Source: an uncultured bacterium (GTDB lineage Bacteria > Cyanobacteriota > Vampirovibrionia > Gastranaerophilales > Gastranaerophilaceae). Taken from it: a stretch of DNA of 64,000 nucleotides. This document shows positions 41,795 through 51,824 of this stretch, one piece after another (position 1 is the first letter of the stretch; each line of letters opens with the position of its first letter). Under the pieces are notes generated by a model. The model ran no database searches and was not told the DNA's origin. It saw nothing but the letters and a program-made list of their open reading frames with translations. The translations under genes were made by a program, and so were the position numbers. The stretch is taken from contig CASERN010000011.1 in assembly GCA_949290355.1 (NCBI GenBank), positions 857,865 to 921,864 on the forward strand, in the 5' to 3' direction.

Positions 41795-41844
41795 AAAAGT
41801 GTAAAAATTACACTAAACAACCAATTTATAAATGGCAGGGAATT

Positions 41845-43644
41845 ATGACAACACAAAACGAAAATATAAGAAACATTGCGATTATCGCACACGTAGACCA
41901 CGGTAAAACAACACTTGTAGATTGTCTTTTAAAACAAGCAGGTGCTTTTAGGGCTAACCAACAAGTACAAGAACGTGTACTAGACAGTAACGATTTAGAA
42001 AGAGAACGTGGAATCACTATTTTATCAAAAAACATTTCAATTAACTACAAAAACACAAAAATCAATGTTGTAGATACTCCGGGACACGCAGATTTCGGAG
42101 GAGAAGTAGAACGAGTACTTGGAATGGTAGATGGTGCACTATTAATTGTTGACGCAGCTGAAGGACCTATGCCTCAAACAAGATTTGTATTATCAAAGGC
42201 TTTGGAATTAGGTTTGAAAATAATTGTAGTAATCAATAAAATTGACAAGCCTGCAGCTGAACCTTTAACAGCATTAGATAAGGTTTTTGACTTATTCACA
42301 GAATTAACTGATAGAGAAGATTTAATTGATTTTCCATTTATATTCTCAAGCAGTTTAAACGGTTTTGCAATAAAAGATTTAGATGATGAAAGAAAAGATA
42401 TGATTCCGCTATTGGATTGTATCTTAGAAAATATTCAACCTCCAAAAGGAGATGCATCAAAACCATTCCAATTTAGAGCAACTACATTAGATTACAATGA
42501 ATACGTTGGCAGAATTGTAATCGGTCGTATTGAAAACGGAAAAGTAAAATCCCAAGAACAAGTTTGCGTAATACACGCAGACGGATCACAAGAAAAAGGA
42601 AAAATTACAAAATTATTTGGATTCCATGATCTTGGAAGAACTGAAATAGATGAAGCTTATGCCGGAGATATTGTAGGAATTGCAGGTTTTGCAGATATCC
42701 AAATTGGCGAAAGTGTTTGCTCTTTATCAGACCCAAAACCATTACCGTTGATTAAAGTAGATGAGCCAACATTACAAATGAATTTCTCTGTAAATGACAG
42801 CCCATTTGCAGGCACAGAAGGTAAATTTGTAACATCAAGGCAATTAAGAAAAAGATTATATGACGAATTAGAAAAAAATGTAAGCTTGCGTGTTGAAGAT
42901 ACAGATTCTACAGATGTATTCAGAGTATCAGGCAGAGGCGAATTACATTTAGGAATTTTAATCGAAACAATGCGTCGTGAAGGTTATGAATTCCAAGTTT
43001 CAAAACCTGAAGTTATATACAAAACAATAGATGGCGTAAAATGTGAACCTTATGAGAACTTAATTGTAGATGTACCTGAAGGATATGCAGGAAGCTGCAT
43101 TGATAGACTTTCAGGCAGAAAAGCTGAAATGAAAGAAATGAATAATGCCAAAAACAGAACTACAATGGTATTTCATATTCCGGCAAGAGGTCTAATCGGA
43201 TTCAGAAGCGAATTTATCAGAATGACTCGCGGAGAAGGAATCATGTACCATACATTCTTAGATTACAGACCATACGCAGGAGATATTCCTCGTCAAAGAA
43301 ACGGTTCTATTATAGCTCATGAACAAGGAGAAGCTATTCCATATGCATTAGCTCAATACGAAGACAGAGGTGTATTCTTTGTAACACCAAAAACAAAAGT
43401 TTATCGTGGTATGATTATCGGAGAATGCAACAAACCTCAAGACATCGTGGTTAATATCTGTAAAACTAAAAAATTAACCAATATGAGAAGTGCAACAGCT
43501 GATGTTATGGTAACATTACAGGCTCATAAAGAAATGTCTTTAGAAGAATGTATGGAATACATAGGAGATGATGAACTTGTTGAAATTACTCCAGAAAATG
43601 TAAGAATAAGAAAAGCTGATTTAACAAGAAAAATATATAACTAA
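41845..43644 (+). CDS. typA: Translational GTPase TypA/BipA
   Basis: A ribosome-binding GTPase needed under stress and for 50S assembly. The 599-aa product has G1 [10 protein letters not shown], switch I RERGITI, G3 [13 protein letters not shown]4 NKIDKPAA, then EF-G-like domains II, III and V and the TypA-specific C-terminal domain ([15 protein letters not shown] and later [20 protein letters not shown]). Length is normal. It has its own promoter and terminator. Confidence 0.96.
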   Translation: MTTQNENIRNIAIIAHVDHGKTTLVDCLLKQAGAFRANQQVQERVLDSNDLERERGITILSKNISINYKNTKINVVDTPGHADFGGEVERVLGMVDGALLIVDAAEGPMPQTRFVLSKALELGLKIIVVINKIDKPAAEPLTALDKVFDLFTELTDREDLIDFPFIFSSSLNGFAIKDLDDERKDMIPLLDCILENIQPPKGDASKPFQFRATTLDYNEYVGRIVIGRIENGKVKSQEQVCVIHADGSQEKGKITKLFGFHDLGRTEIDEAYAGDIVGIAGFADIQIGESVCSLSDPKPLPLIKVDEPTLQMNFSVNDSPFAGTEGKFVTSRQLRKRLYDELEKNVSLRVEDTDSTDVFRVSGRGELHLGILIETMRREGYEFQVSKPEVIYKTIDGVKCEPYENLIVDVPEGYAGSCIDRLSGRKAEMKEMNNAKNRTTMVFHIPARGLIGFRSEFIRMTRGEGIMYHTFLDYRPYAGDIPRQRNGSIIAHEQGEAIPYALAQYEDRGVFFVTPKTKVYRGMIIGECNKPQDIVVNICKTKKLTNMRSATADVMVTLQAHKEMSLEECMEYIGDDELVEITPENVRIRKADLTRKIYN

Positions 43645-43656
43645 ACACTAATAACA

Positions 43657-43689
43657 AAAAAAAGACCGCTTAAAAAGCGGTCTTTTTTT
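43657..43689. terminator. Terminator of typA
   Basis: AAAGACCGCT/AGCGGTCTTT inside longer A and T runs; a symmetric stem of about 14 bp that can end transcripts from both sides. Confidence 0.9.
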
Positions 43690-43733
43690 ATGGTAAACAG
43701 ATAAAATAAATTGCACGTCATAAAATATCAGAT

Positions 43734-44621
43734 TTATGAAGTTTTTTCAATATTCTTTCCCTTTAACAAAGACTGAGAAAAGACAGATAAAAATATCAAT
43801 ATCATACCAATATAAAATGAAGAAGTGAATTCATGAGCTTCTCCAAAGAAAATAACTGCCAGCAAAATTCCATATATAGGTTCCAAGTTTCCTGCCAAAC
43901 CAACTGTAAAAGCTGATAGCTTCTTCAATACAGAAATATGAAGTAAGTATAAAAGGACTGTACAAAAAAATGCTAAAAATAGCAGCCAAAAACAATCAAT
44001 TATTGATGGAAAAACAGAGGTTACAGTATTAAAATGCAAATAGACAGGTAAAATCAACAACATAAATAATGCTCCGCCTAAAAGTTCATAAAATAACATA
44101 CAACGAGTTGATTTTCCAACCTCAATTATTTGATTATACAATGTATATAGAGCAAACAACGCAGCAGAAATAACTCCAAGAACAATTCCAAATCTGTAAC
44201 TTACATCAAAACTAAATATCAAACAAATACCTAAAACTGCAATTAAACTATAAAATAATTCCATAAAAGAAAACTTTTTCTTTTCGATAAAAGGTTCAAA
44301 TAAAACCGTAAAAAATCCAACCAAAGAATAACATACAACTCCAACAGATACGCTTGAATACTTTATACTGCCGAAAAAGAAAATTAAATGTAAAGATAAT
44401 AATGCTCCCAAACCTATAATTTTTAGGGCATTTGAAAATGTTTCAATCGGCTTTTTATTCATAAAAAATAACATTACACAAAAAATTATAAAAGCAAAAA
44501 GCATTCTATAAAAAACAATTAAACCTTCATTCATAGGAATAAGTTTTGCCAAAACTCCGGTAAATCCGGCAAGCAAAACAGAGACATGCAATTTAAAATA
44601 TTCAGACCTTATACCTTGCAT
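43734..44621 (-). CDS. EamA-family (DMT) transporter
   Basis: The 295-aa protein has ten membrane helices in two EamA repeats, with the first repeat ending LVGFFTVLFEPFIEKKKF and the second AGNLEPIYGILLAVIFFGEA, the two places where EamA domains carry the conserved P-L/Y-E segment. Members carry metabolites, amino acids or nucleotides across the inner membrane. Its start has no ribosome site; the box CAAAAT lies six bases upstream. glgA lies 32 bases upstream on the same strand. Substrate unknown. Confidence 0.82.
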   Translation of the reverse strand: MQGIRSEYFKLHVSVLLAGFTGVLAKLIPMNEGLIVFYRMLFAFIIFCVMLFFMNKKPIETFSNALKIIGLGALLSLHLIFFFGSIKYSSVSVGVVCYSLVGFFTVLFEPFIEKKKFSFMELFYSLIAVLGICLIFSFDVSYRFGIVLGVISAALFALYTLYNQIIEVGKSTRCMLFYELLGGALFMLLILPVYLHFNTVTSVFPSIIDCFWLLFLAFFCTVLLYLLHISVLKKLSAFTVGLAGNLEPIYGILLAVIFFGEAHEFTSSFYIGMILIFLSVFSQSLLKGKNIEKTS

Positions 44622-44652
44622 ACTATAATTTTGCTATTTTTGATTAAAAAAG

Positions 44653-46092
44653 TCAAATTAATTCTTTATACAAATCCAAATATTTTTGCGTACTTTTTTC
44701 CCACGAAAAATCAGTCAACATGGCAGACTTTCTCATGGCATTAAATGTATATTTATCTTTATACACACCTAATGAACATTTTATAGCTTCCATCATATCC
44801 CATCCGGAATAACCCCAGAATTTAAAACCTGTTGAATTATCTAATGGATAACCAGTTACTGTATCTTCCAGGCCTCCTGTTGCACGGACTACAGGTAAAG
44901 ATCCGTAATGCATTGCAATTAATTGACTTAGCCCACAAGGCTCAAACTTGGAAGGCATTAAATAAAAATCACTTCCTGCATAAATCTGATTAGCCAAATC
45001 AGCATGATAACCAATATAAGCCCTTATATTTGAAGAATTGTTTGACAACCATATTAAAAGATTTTCATAATCTTTTTCTCCACTGCCTAAAAATATAAAA
45101 TCAGCATCTAAAGATTTTAAATCATTTTCACACTGACGAATCAAATCTATACCTTTTTGATTTACTAATCTTGATACCATTGCATACATAGGTCTTTCTT
45201 TGTCATATTGCAGCCCAAATTCTTCACAAACCTTCTTCTTGTTTAACTCTTTGTTCTCAATAGATTTAATATCATAATTTTTGACAATAGATTTATCTTC
45301 TTTAGGATTAAATATATCGTAATCAATACCGTTCAAAATACCAACAATTTTATTTTGGTTCATACGTAAAGTATAGTCCATACCTTCACCGTACTCTCCT
45401 GTTAAAATTTCCTTTGCATATGTTGGAGATACAACAACAACTTTATCAGAATAATTAATTGCACCCTTCATCCAATTAACTTTTCCATAATGTTCGACTC
45501 CCCATTCATTATATACAATATCTTTTCTCATATTGGCAAAATCCAAAACATCATCAAACCATACTCCTTGATATGCAAGATTATGAATTTCAAAAACACA
45601 TTTTGTATTTTTCCAAAAATCATCATAACGGTAATTACTATGCAAATATACAGGCATCATTGCAGTATGCCAATCATTAGCATGGATTATATCTGCTTTG
45701 AAATTTAACAACTTTGCATACTCCATAGTTGCTAGAGAAAATGCAATATACCTTTCATGTTCATACTTCGGATCGAGCCATTTAGGATAAACTTCTTTAA
45801 AACAAGTAAAATACCAATCATTATGTACAAAAAAAACATTTATATCAGTACCTGGAAGCTTACACATATATAATTTGAATTTGTGCCCCATACCATTGAA
45901 TGTAAGCCATAGTGTGGAATTTTCTAATTCTTTTATTCCCCACTTATTTAAATCAATTAATCCATGAAGTGGAGTAAAAATTGCTATTTGAGCATCCCTT
46001 TCAAGATATTTAGGTAAACTCCCTACAACATCTGCCAACCCGCCTGCTTTAGAAAAAGGAGCTACTTCTGCTGCTGCAAATAATATTTTCAT
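44653..46092 (-). CDS. glgA: Glycogen synthase
   Basis: A GT5 enzyme that adds ADP-glucose to alpha-1,4-glucan. The 479-aa product has the KAGGLADVVGSLPKYL loop at residue ~15 (KxGGL motif for ADP-glucose), HANDWHTAMMPVYL, VFEIHNLAYQG, GILNGIDYDIFNP, and FYLMPSKFEPCGLSQLIAMHYG, the C-terminal active-site motif. Length is normal. Its ATG overlaps the stop of the 1154-aa gene upstream (ATGA). No other glycogen gene is nearby. It implies carbon storage in this organism. Confidence 0.95.
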   Translation of the reverse strand: MKILFAAAEVAPFSKAGGLADVVGSLPKYLERDAQIAIFTPLHGLIDLNKWGIKELENSTLWLTFNGMGHKFKLYMCKLPGTDINVFFVHNDWYFTCFKEVYPKWLDPKYEHERYIAFSLATMEYAKLLNFKADIIHANDWHTAMMPVYLHSNYRYDDFWKNTKCVFEIHNLAYQGVWFDDVLDFANMRKDIVYNEWGVEHYGKVNWMKGAINYSDKVVVVSPTYAKEILTGEYGEGMDYTLRMNQNKIVGILNGIDYDIFNPKEDKSIVKNYDIKSIENKELNKKKVCEEFGLQYDKERPMYAMVSRLVNQKGIDLIRQCENDLKSLDADFIFLGSGEKDYENLLIWLSNNSSNIRAYIGYHADLANQIYAGSDFYLMPSKFEPCGLSQLIAMHYGSLPVVRATGGLEDTVTGYPLDNSTGFKFWGYSGWDMMEAIKCSLGVYKDKYTFNAMRKSAMLTDFSWEKSTQKYLDLYKELI

Positions 46093-49000
46093 AATCCCTC
46101 ACTTCCGTTATCTTCATTACTTGATTTTTCATTCTCAGGCAAATTATAATGACTTGCATCTGTATCAAATATTATATTCACCCCATATTTCGTTGCAATA
46201 TAATTTGCATGATTTAAACATATTTCAGCTTTGGCATAATCTTTTTTTAACATCATTACTTTATACATATTATACTTGAATAACATTACAAGGAATGGAC
46301 TTACAGCATTATTTTTTTCTAATTGAATCAGTGAATTATTTAAAATTCCAAATGCAACATCCAATTTGTATTGTTTCAAATTAAGTTCACTCATCACATA
46401 CCAAGCTGCATAAAGTAATGTAGTCATTCCTTTTTCATTTGCAGTTTTTATTATCTGATATATAATAGCCTCAGCTTTTTCATATGAATTAAGCATCAAA
46501 TATGAATAACCAATCATCAAATCACAGAACAATTCAAATTGATATAACTTATTTTTTTTCGAAGCAATTTTAGCCTTATAAATATTTTCTGCAAAAATAT
46601 TATAATCTCTATTATTTATAGAAAAAGCAGTTATTATATGTATAATAAAATCTCCAAAACTATCAGATTCTGAAACATTTGATGCTACTTGCTCAGACAT
46701 TTTACCATGGATTAAATCCTCCAAAATTATCAACAAATCAAAAGAATCAGGAATAAAATCTAAATCTCGTCTTACGATATTCAAAAATTCTTTTACATTC
46801 CCATTCAACAAAAGAATATTTGCAAAAGCCACATAAGCAACAGAATTAATAATAAGTAACTTAAAATTTTCCTCACTAATATAATCAGGTTTTAACGAAA
46901 TTAAATTACTATTATTGACAATATTTAACACTTTATAACCGATATCAAGACAATCAGTTAAAGCCCCTATGTTAAATAGAATCTGAATATGAATTATTGA
47001 CATTAAAAAGAAATAATTATTAAAATTTGGATCTGCAGGATTTAAAGAAGAAGGAGGCAACAACGCCAAAACTTTATGAGTTAATTCTAGAGCATGAGTA
47101 TAGTTACCAGAAATTAAAGCACCGTTAATCATTTTATTACAAAGCAGAATAATTCTTTCTACATCTTTTGTTTTCTCTAAATTTGCAAGAGTTAACTCTG
47201 CGATTCCAGAAGTTTTATCAGGAATATACTCATATAAGTTATTTGAAATATCATCGTACAATTTAGCCTTGTATTCCTGAATATTTTCAACTTCATCAGG
47301 ATTTTTATTCAAATCTAAAATTTGCAAAATTTTATTTGTACAGTTCAAATAAGAACTAAAATCACCAAGAGATAAGTTAATATCTGCCAGCTGTTCCCAT
47401 TGAATACGTTCATTATCTGTATCTTTTAACAGCCCATATAAATATGCTTTTATCGGACTTGGCATATCCTCATTAAAAACTTTTTCAAATAATTCTGAAG
47501 CTACTTCTTTTAAAGAAATCTTACTGACAGTCGTTAATAAATTTCGCCTTAGTAAATTATAATTTGGGAAATATATACAATTATTATACTGATAAACATA
47601 TCCCATATTAGCTAATTTTTGAATTATTTTATCTTTATTTTCATACCCAAGACAATCAATTGTCCCCATATCAATACGAGTACCCAGCAAAACAATAGAA
47701 GTTAAAAACTTCATAGCATCTTTATCATCTTGTAACAGATTCAATCTTCTCGCAATAAGTTTGTCTAAATTTGAAGGAATTATAATAGTCTTAGGATTTA
47801 TCATTTCAATACTATCATCATCGGCAGAATATACTCCTGATTCCAACAAATATTGAATTGCAATATCAATAAATAAAGTACTACCGCATGCATATTTGGC
47901 AATTCTTTGGAAATAAAAATTATTCAAAATATTTCGATAATATATTTTATTATCGGCTATCATTTTTTCGAAACTTGTAGGCTTCAAAGAAATCTCTGTA
48001 TAATAAGGCTTAGTCAAAAGGAAATGACAATCCTTGTGCAAAGAAAAATCTTTATCATAAGAAACTAAAAAGCTTATATCCAAGGAATCAAAAACTTCAA
48101 AAAGATATTTCAAAACATCATAAGAACTTGAATCAATCTTATCAAAATCTTCAACAAAAATTAAAGTTTTTGGTATGATTTGCAACAAAGTCAAAAAGAT
48201 ATCAAAATAAATGTATCTTGTATCTTCTGCATCTTTTGTCTCACGTTTTTGAAGACAAATTAAATCTTTTATTAATCCATCAGGATCTATAGAGGAAAAC
48301 ATCGAAAAATCATTTTGAAAAAACAATTTTTGAGATACTGTATATTCAAATATTGCAGAAACTAAATCCCGAAAGAAAGAATATGGAGAATATTTCATTT
48401 CATCATAACAAGTAAGAGAAATTATATTGCTGAATTGTCCAGTTTCTGATGCTGCATTTAGGATTTTGATAGTATAAGGTTTATACATCTCTGCAGTTTT
48501 AATCGCGACTATTCCCTTAGGATTTGTTTGAAAAATATTTAAAATGTTCAACAAGACATCTATATTTTCGATTCGCATAAAATTGCACTTTATTTCTTCG
48601 AAATTAATAGTTTCAATATTATATATTTCATCAGGATCTTTAATATCAATATTATTTAAAGAATTACCATCTAACTTTTCTTGTTCAATTAACATGTTTT
48701 GAACAAAATTAGGGATTTCTATTTCATCATCTTCCTCTTCTTGAGGATATTCAACCTTGACATATTGACGTAAATCCAATTCATAAAACATAGTCATTTC
48801 CCCATTAACCATAACAGAATTTAACGGAGACAATTTATATTGAACAGGAATTTCATCAGCTACAGTATCATCTGTTAAAACTTGAAATGTATTTAGGACT
48901 TTGTCTTCTTTTTTCTTTACATCTTGATTTAAAAGATTAATATTATAACCGCTATCAATATCATTAGGATTCGAATCTGTGTTCCTTTTTAATAAGAACA

Positions 49001-49553
49001 TATTACATCTTAATGTTGCATTCTTTTTAGAAGTTAATTTACAATTCATAGCAGTAATACGATTAAGAAGTTCAATAACACCTTTCAAAGCATTCTCAAC
49101 AGAGGAGTGAAAAGAGTAGTCCTTATCAAACCTTATTACATAAGTCCTCCCAATAATCTGCCGTCTTATCCCAATAGACTTTGCATAATCGAGTATTATT
49201 TTATCAAGATTGACTTTGAATTTATTTAAAAGCCTTGCAGAACCCAAATATTTTTTCATATCATCAACATTAGGGAAATCAATAGTCAACATTACAAAAT
49301 CGTCAGAGTTAGACTCATTAAAAATTACACTTTTTTCGGTATCAAATCCGCATTTTCTACATTTTTTAGAAAACGTCTGATTAATTTTTCCACAATTATG
49401 ACACTTTGAGATAATTACATAACCACATTTTTTACAAGTATTAGACTTGTTAACGGTCTTGCAAATAGGGCATACTAACTTGAGCACCTTTTTGCAATTA
49501 GGGCAAACCAATGCTTTATCATCAATTTCATAACCACATTTTGGACATTCCAT
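46089..49553 (-). CDS. Large zinc-ribbon / cyclase-like / STAND-type ATPase-like / TPR protein
   Basis: The 1154-aa protein opens with six CxxC pairs (Cys 3/6, 17/20, 28/31, 40/43, 51/54, 65/68), enough for three zinc ribbons. Residues ~85-185 resemble a class III nucleotidyl-cyclase fold (VMLTIDFPNVDDMKKYLG then IGIRRQIIGRTYVIRF) without clear metal-binding Asp pair. Residues ~310-560 resemble an AAA/STAND ATPase: the Walker A slot reads GIVAIKTAEMYKPYTI, with no GxGKT, while a Walker-B-like LIFVEDFDKI remains. The C-terminal ~500 residues are TPR-like helices. It is coupled to glgA. Probably a scaffold or sensor; function unknown. Confidence 0.6.
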   Translation of the reverse strand: MECPKCGYEIDDKALVCPNCKKVLKLVCPICKTVNKSNTCKKCGYVIISKCHNCGKINQTFSKKCRKCGFDTEKSVIFNESNSDDFVMLTIDFPNVDDMKKYLGSARLLNKFKVNLDKIILDYAKSIGIRRQIIGRTYVIRFDKDYSFHSSVENALKGVIELLNRITAMNCKLTSKKNATLRCNMFLLKRNTDSNPNDIDSGYNINLLNQDVKKKEDKVLNTFQVLTDDTVADEIPVQYKLSPLNSVMVNGEMTMFYELDLRQYVKVEYPQEEEDDEIEIPNFVQNMLIEQEKLDGNSLNNIDIKDPDEIYNIETINFEEIKCNFMRIENIDVLLNILNIFQTNPKGIVAIKTAEMYKPYTIKILNAASETGQFSNIISLTCYDEMKYSPYSFFRDLVSAIFEYTVSQKLFFQNDFSMFSSIDPDGLIKDLICLQKRETKDAEDTRYIYFDIFLTLLQIIPKTLIFVEDFDKIDSSSYDVLKYLFEVFDSLDISFLVSYDKDFSLHKDCHFLLTKPYYTEISLKPTSFEKMIADNKIYYRNILNNFYFQRIAKYACGSTLFIDIAIQYLLESGVYSADDDSIEMINPKTIIIPSNLDKLIARRLNLLQDDKDAMKFLTSIVLLGTRIDMGTIDCLGYENKDKIIQKLANMGYVYQYNNCIYFPNYNLLRRNLLTTVSKISLKEVASELFEKVFNEDMPSPIKAYLYGLLKDTDNERIQWEQLADINLSLGDFSSYLNCTNKILQILDLNKNPDEVENIQEYKAKLYDDISNNLYEYIPDKTSGIAELTLANLEKTKDVERIILLCNKMINGALISGNYTHALELTHKVLALLPPSSLNPADPNFNNYFFLMSIIHIQILFNIGALTDCLDIGYKVLNIVNNSNLISLKPDYISEENFKLLIINSVAYVAFANILLLNGNVKEFLNIVRRDLDFIPDSFDLLIILEDLIHGKMSEQVASNVSESDSFGDFIIHIITAFSINNRDYNIFAENIYKAKIASKKNKLYQFELFCDLMIGYSYLMLNSYEKAEAIIYQIIKTANEKGMTTLLYAAWYVMSELNLKQYKLDVAFGILNNSLIQLEKNNAVSPFLVMLFKYNMYKVMMLKKDYAKAEICLNHANYIATKYGVNIIFDTDASHYNLPENEKSSNEDNGSEGL

Positions 49554-49559
49554 AAAAGA

Positions 49560-49588
49560 ATTATAACACGCAAACTGAATATATACAA
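49560..49588 (-). promoter_or_regulatory. Leaderless-type promoter of the 1154-aa gene and glgA
   Basis: Minus strand TTGTAT (49588-49583), 17 bases, TATAAT (49565-49560), ending six bases before ATG 49553. No ribosome site. Confidence 0.6.
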
Positions 49589-49695
49589 GAAAACTAACTC
49601 ATCTGAACAATTGATTTGATAATAAAAAAATATTTCAGCATATTGACAAATTGTAAAAAATAATAAATAATAAAAACAAACATGGAGGTTGAAAA

Positions 49696-50538
49696 ATGAT
49701 TAAACAAGAAGCATTGAGAATCACCCCCCCCCCCGAAAAGTTAAGCTATGACGATATTTTAAGGGGGAAAGTTAATAAATACAAAAATATAAGGTATAAT
49801 AGTGATTTTACGAATCGCTATTATGGAAGAAGAGCATTTACTTTAGCGGAAGTTTTAATTACTTTAGGAATTATCGGAGTTGTTGCTGCATTGACTATTC
49901 CTTCACTAATTGCACATCAAAGAGAACAAGAGACTGTCGCTAAATTAAAAAAACATTATCAAACGTTATCAAATGCATACTTAATGGCAGTAAATGAAAA
50001 TGGTCCAATATTAAATTGGGGGATAACCGCTGATAGTACAGGACTGACACTAGTTGCAAAGAATTTAAAAAAACAATTAAAAATCAATGAAGATTGTGGA
50101 CTTACAATTGATAATAATTGTGCACCTGGAGATAAGGGACAATTTAAAGATTTAAAAGGAAACGTAAGAACTGAAAGCTTTGCAAATGAAACTTATTATA
50201 ATTTCAGACAGGTTGATGGCACTGCAGTAGCAATACGAGTTATAGATCCAGTATGCACATCCAATAATGATGCATGTTTTGAATACTATGTTGATTTAAA
50301 TGGCTCTAGGGAACCAAATACACTTGGGAAAGATATTTTTTATTTTAGAATATACGGTAATGATAAAATATTACCTGTAGGAACAGGCTATAGCCCTAAA
50401 ACACCTGGGTGGCAATCTTGTAATCCTAAAACAGGAGAAGGCTGGTACTGCACTGCTTGGGTAATATTTAAAGAAAATATGGACTATCTACATTGTGCAA
50501 GTGAACTTGATTGGAATGGCAAATCCAGTTGTAAATAA
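49696..50538 (+). CDS. Prepilin-like protein with long leader and poly-C tract
   Basis: The 280-aa product has the processed pilin helix FTLAEVLITLGIIGVVAALTIP, but at residue 48, after a long leader that ends YGRRA. The leader is polar and charged (KLSYDDILRGKVNKYKNIRY) and unusual, because pilin leaders are normally 5-25 residues. Codons 10-13 are ACC CCC CCC CCC within an 11-base C run, so slipping would change the frame near the start. The C-terminal part has the YVDLNGSREPNTLGKDIFYF motif and three Cys pairs. TTGACA lies at 49643 and GGAGG precedes ATG. Function: pilus or pseudopilus subunit, possibly phase-variable. Confidence 0.78.
   Translation: MIKQEALRITPPPEKLSYDDILRGKVNKYKNIRYNSDFTNRYYGRRAFTLAEVLITLGIIGVVAALTIPSLIAHQREQETVAKLKKHYQTLSNAYLMAVNENGPILNWGITADSTGLTLVAKNLKKQLKINEDCGLTIDNNCAPGDKGQFKDLKGNVRTESFANETYYNFRQVDGTAVAIRVIDPVCTSNNDACFEYYVDLNGSREPNTLGKDIFYFRIYGNDKILPVGTGYSPKTPGWQSCNPKTGEGWYCTAWVIFKENMDYLHCASELDWNGKSSCK
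49724..49734 (+). repeat. Poly-C tract of 11 bases in the prepilin coding region
   Basis: Eleven Cs in a row in codons 10-13 of an AT-rich gene. In the reading given they encode part of T-P-P-P. One base more or fewer puts the rest of the gene out of frame. Confidence 0.9.
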
Positions 50539-50586
50539 TCCATATTATTCTATATTATATTTAGCTGTTTAAATTTATTTATATTA

Positions 50587-51756
50587 CTAAGCGTATCGAA
50601 TTCCGGCAGCTTTCATTCTTCTGATACATTCTTTTATTGTATCAACATCTTTAGTTAAAGCAACACGGAAATATCCTTCGCCATATTTCCCGTAACCGTT
50701 TCCAGGTGGAACAACAACATTTGCTTTTTCCAACATTACAGTTACAAATTCTTCTGATGTCATTCCTTTTGGAACAGGGAGCCATAGATAAAAAGTAGCT
50801 TTTGAAGGTTTCACATTCCAACCTAACTCTTTGAAGCCTTCTTCTGCAGCATCTTTTCGTTCTTTATACATTTTATTCAAATCTTCAATGTATTTAGAAT
50901 CTACATTAAATGCAACAGTTGCAGCATCTTGAATAGCTTTGAATGTACCTGAATCAATATTGTTTTTTATAGTTCCTAAAGCTTTTATTGCATCAGCGTT
51001 ACCACAAACAAAACCTACTCTCCACCCTGTCATATTGTAAGATTTAGAATGAGAATAAAATTCCAAAGCAACATCTTTTGCACCCTCTACCTGTAATACA
51101 GAAGGAGCTTTATATCCGTCAAATGTCATTTCAGAATATGCCATATCTGAACACAATAAAATATCATACTTTTTGCAAAAATCTACCGCTTTTTTATAAA
51201 AATCCAAATCAGCTACAGCACCTGTAGGATTATTTGGATAATTTAAGAACATAAGTTTTGATTTTTTTGCAATATCTTCTGGAATTTTATCAAAATCCGG
51301 CAAATATCCGTTTTCTTCCAATAATGGCATCTCATAAGGAGTACCACCAGCAAATATAGTTGCATTATGATATACAGGATATCCAGGATCAGGAACTAAT
51401 GTATAATCACCCTTATCTACAAATGCAAAAAACACATGAGCAATAGCCTCTTTAGAACCGATATTTGCTAACATTTCTTTATCAGGATCCAACTCAACTC
51501 CGAAACGATTTTTCATCCATTCACAAGCACCTTTTCTAAACTTTTCAGTACCATTATATGGTGGATAATCATGATTTTTAGGATTGTCGATTGCTCTGTG
51601 CATTTCTTCTACAATAGGAGCAAGAGTCGGAGTATCAGGATCTCCAATACCTAAGCTTATAATATCAAACCCTTTTGCTTTAGCTTCAGCAATTTTTCTA
51701 TCAATTTCAGCAAATAAATATGGCGGAATTTGTTCTAAACGTTCTGATACTTTCAT
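50587..51756 (-). CDS. dapL: LL-diaminopimelate aminotransferase
   Basis: Converts tetrahydrodipicolinate to LL-diaminopimelate in lysine and peptidoglycan synthesis, the route used by plants, Cyanobacteria and Chlamydia. The 389-aa product has IISLGIGDPDTPT, NYPNNPTGAVADLDFY, LLCSDMAYSEMTFDGY, the PLP lysine in YSHSKSYNMTGWRVGF and the C-terminal NVVVPPGNGYGKYGEGYFRVAL. An AAGGAG ribosome site is present. It supports the cyanobacterial-sister lineage. A paralogue is at 30.4-31.6 kb. It is divergent from ruvB. Confidence 0.9.
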   Translation of the reverse strand: MKVSERLEQIPPYLFAEIDRKIAEAKAKGFDIISLGIGDPDTPTLAPIVEEMHRAIDNPKNHDYPPYNGTEKFRKGACEWMKNRFGVELDPDKEMLANIGSKEAIAHVFFAFVDKGDYTLVPDPGYPVYHNATIFAGGTPYEMPLLEENGYLPDFDKIPEDIAKKSKLMFLNYPNNPTGAVADLDFYKKAVDFCKKYDILLCSDMAYSEMTFDGYKAPSVLQVEGAKDVALEFYSHSKSYNMTGWRVGFVCGNADAIKALGTIKNNIDSGTFKAIQDAATVAFNVDSKYIEDLNKMYKERKDAAEEGFKELGWNVKPSKATFYLWLPVPKGMTSEEFVTVMLEKANVVVPPGNGYGKYGEGYFRVALTKDVDTIKECIRRMKAAGIRYA

Positions 51757-51824
51757 AACTTCTCCTTCTTAATATTCTTTCCCTACCTATAATTTTATGC
51801 TATCATAAATATAAAGGAAAAACA

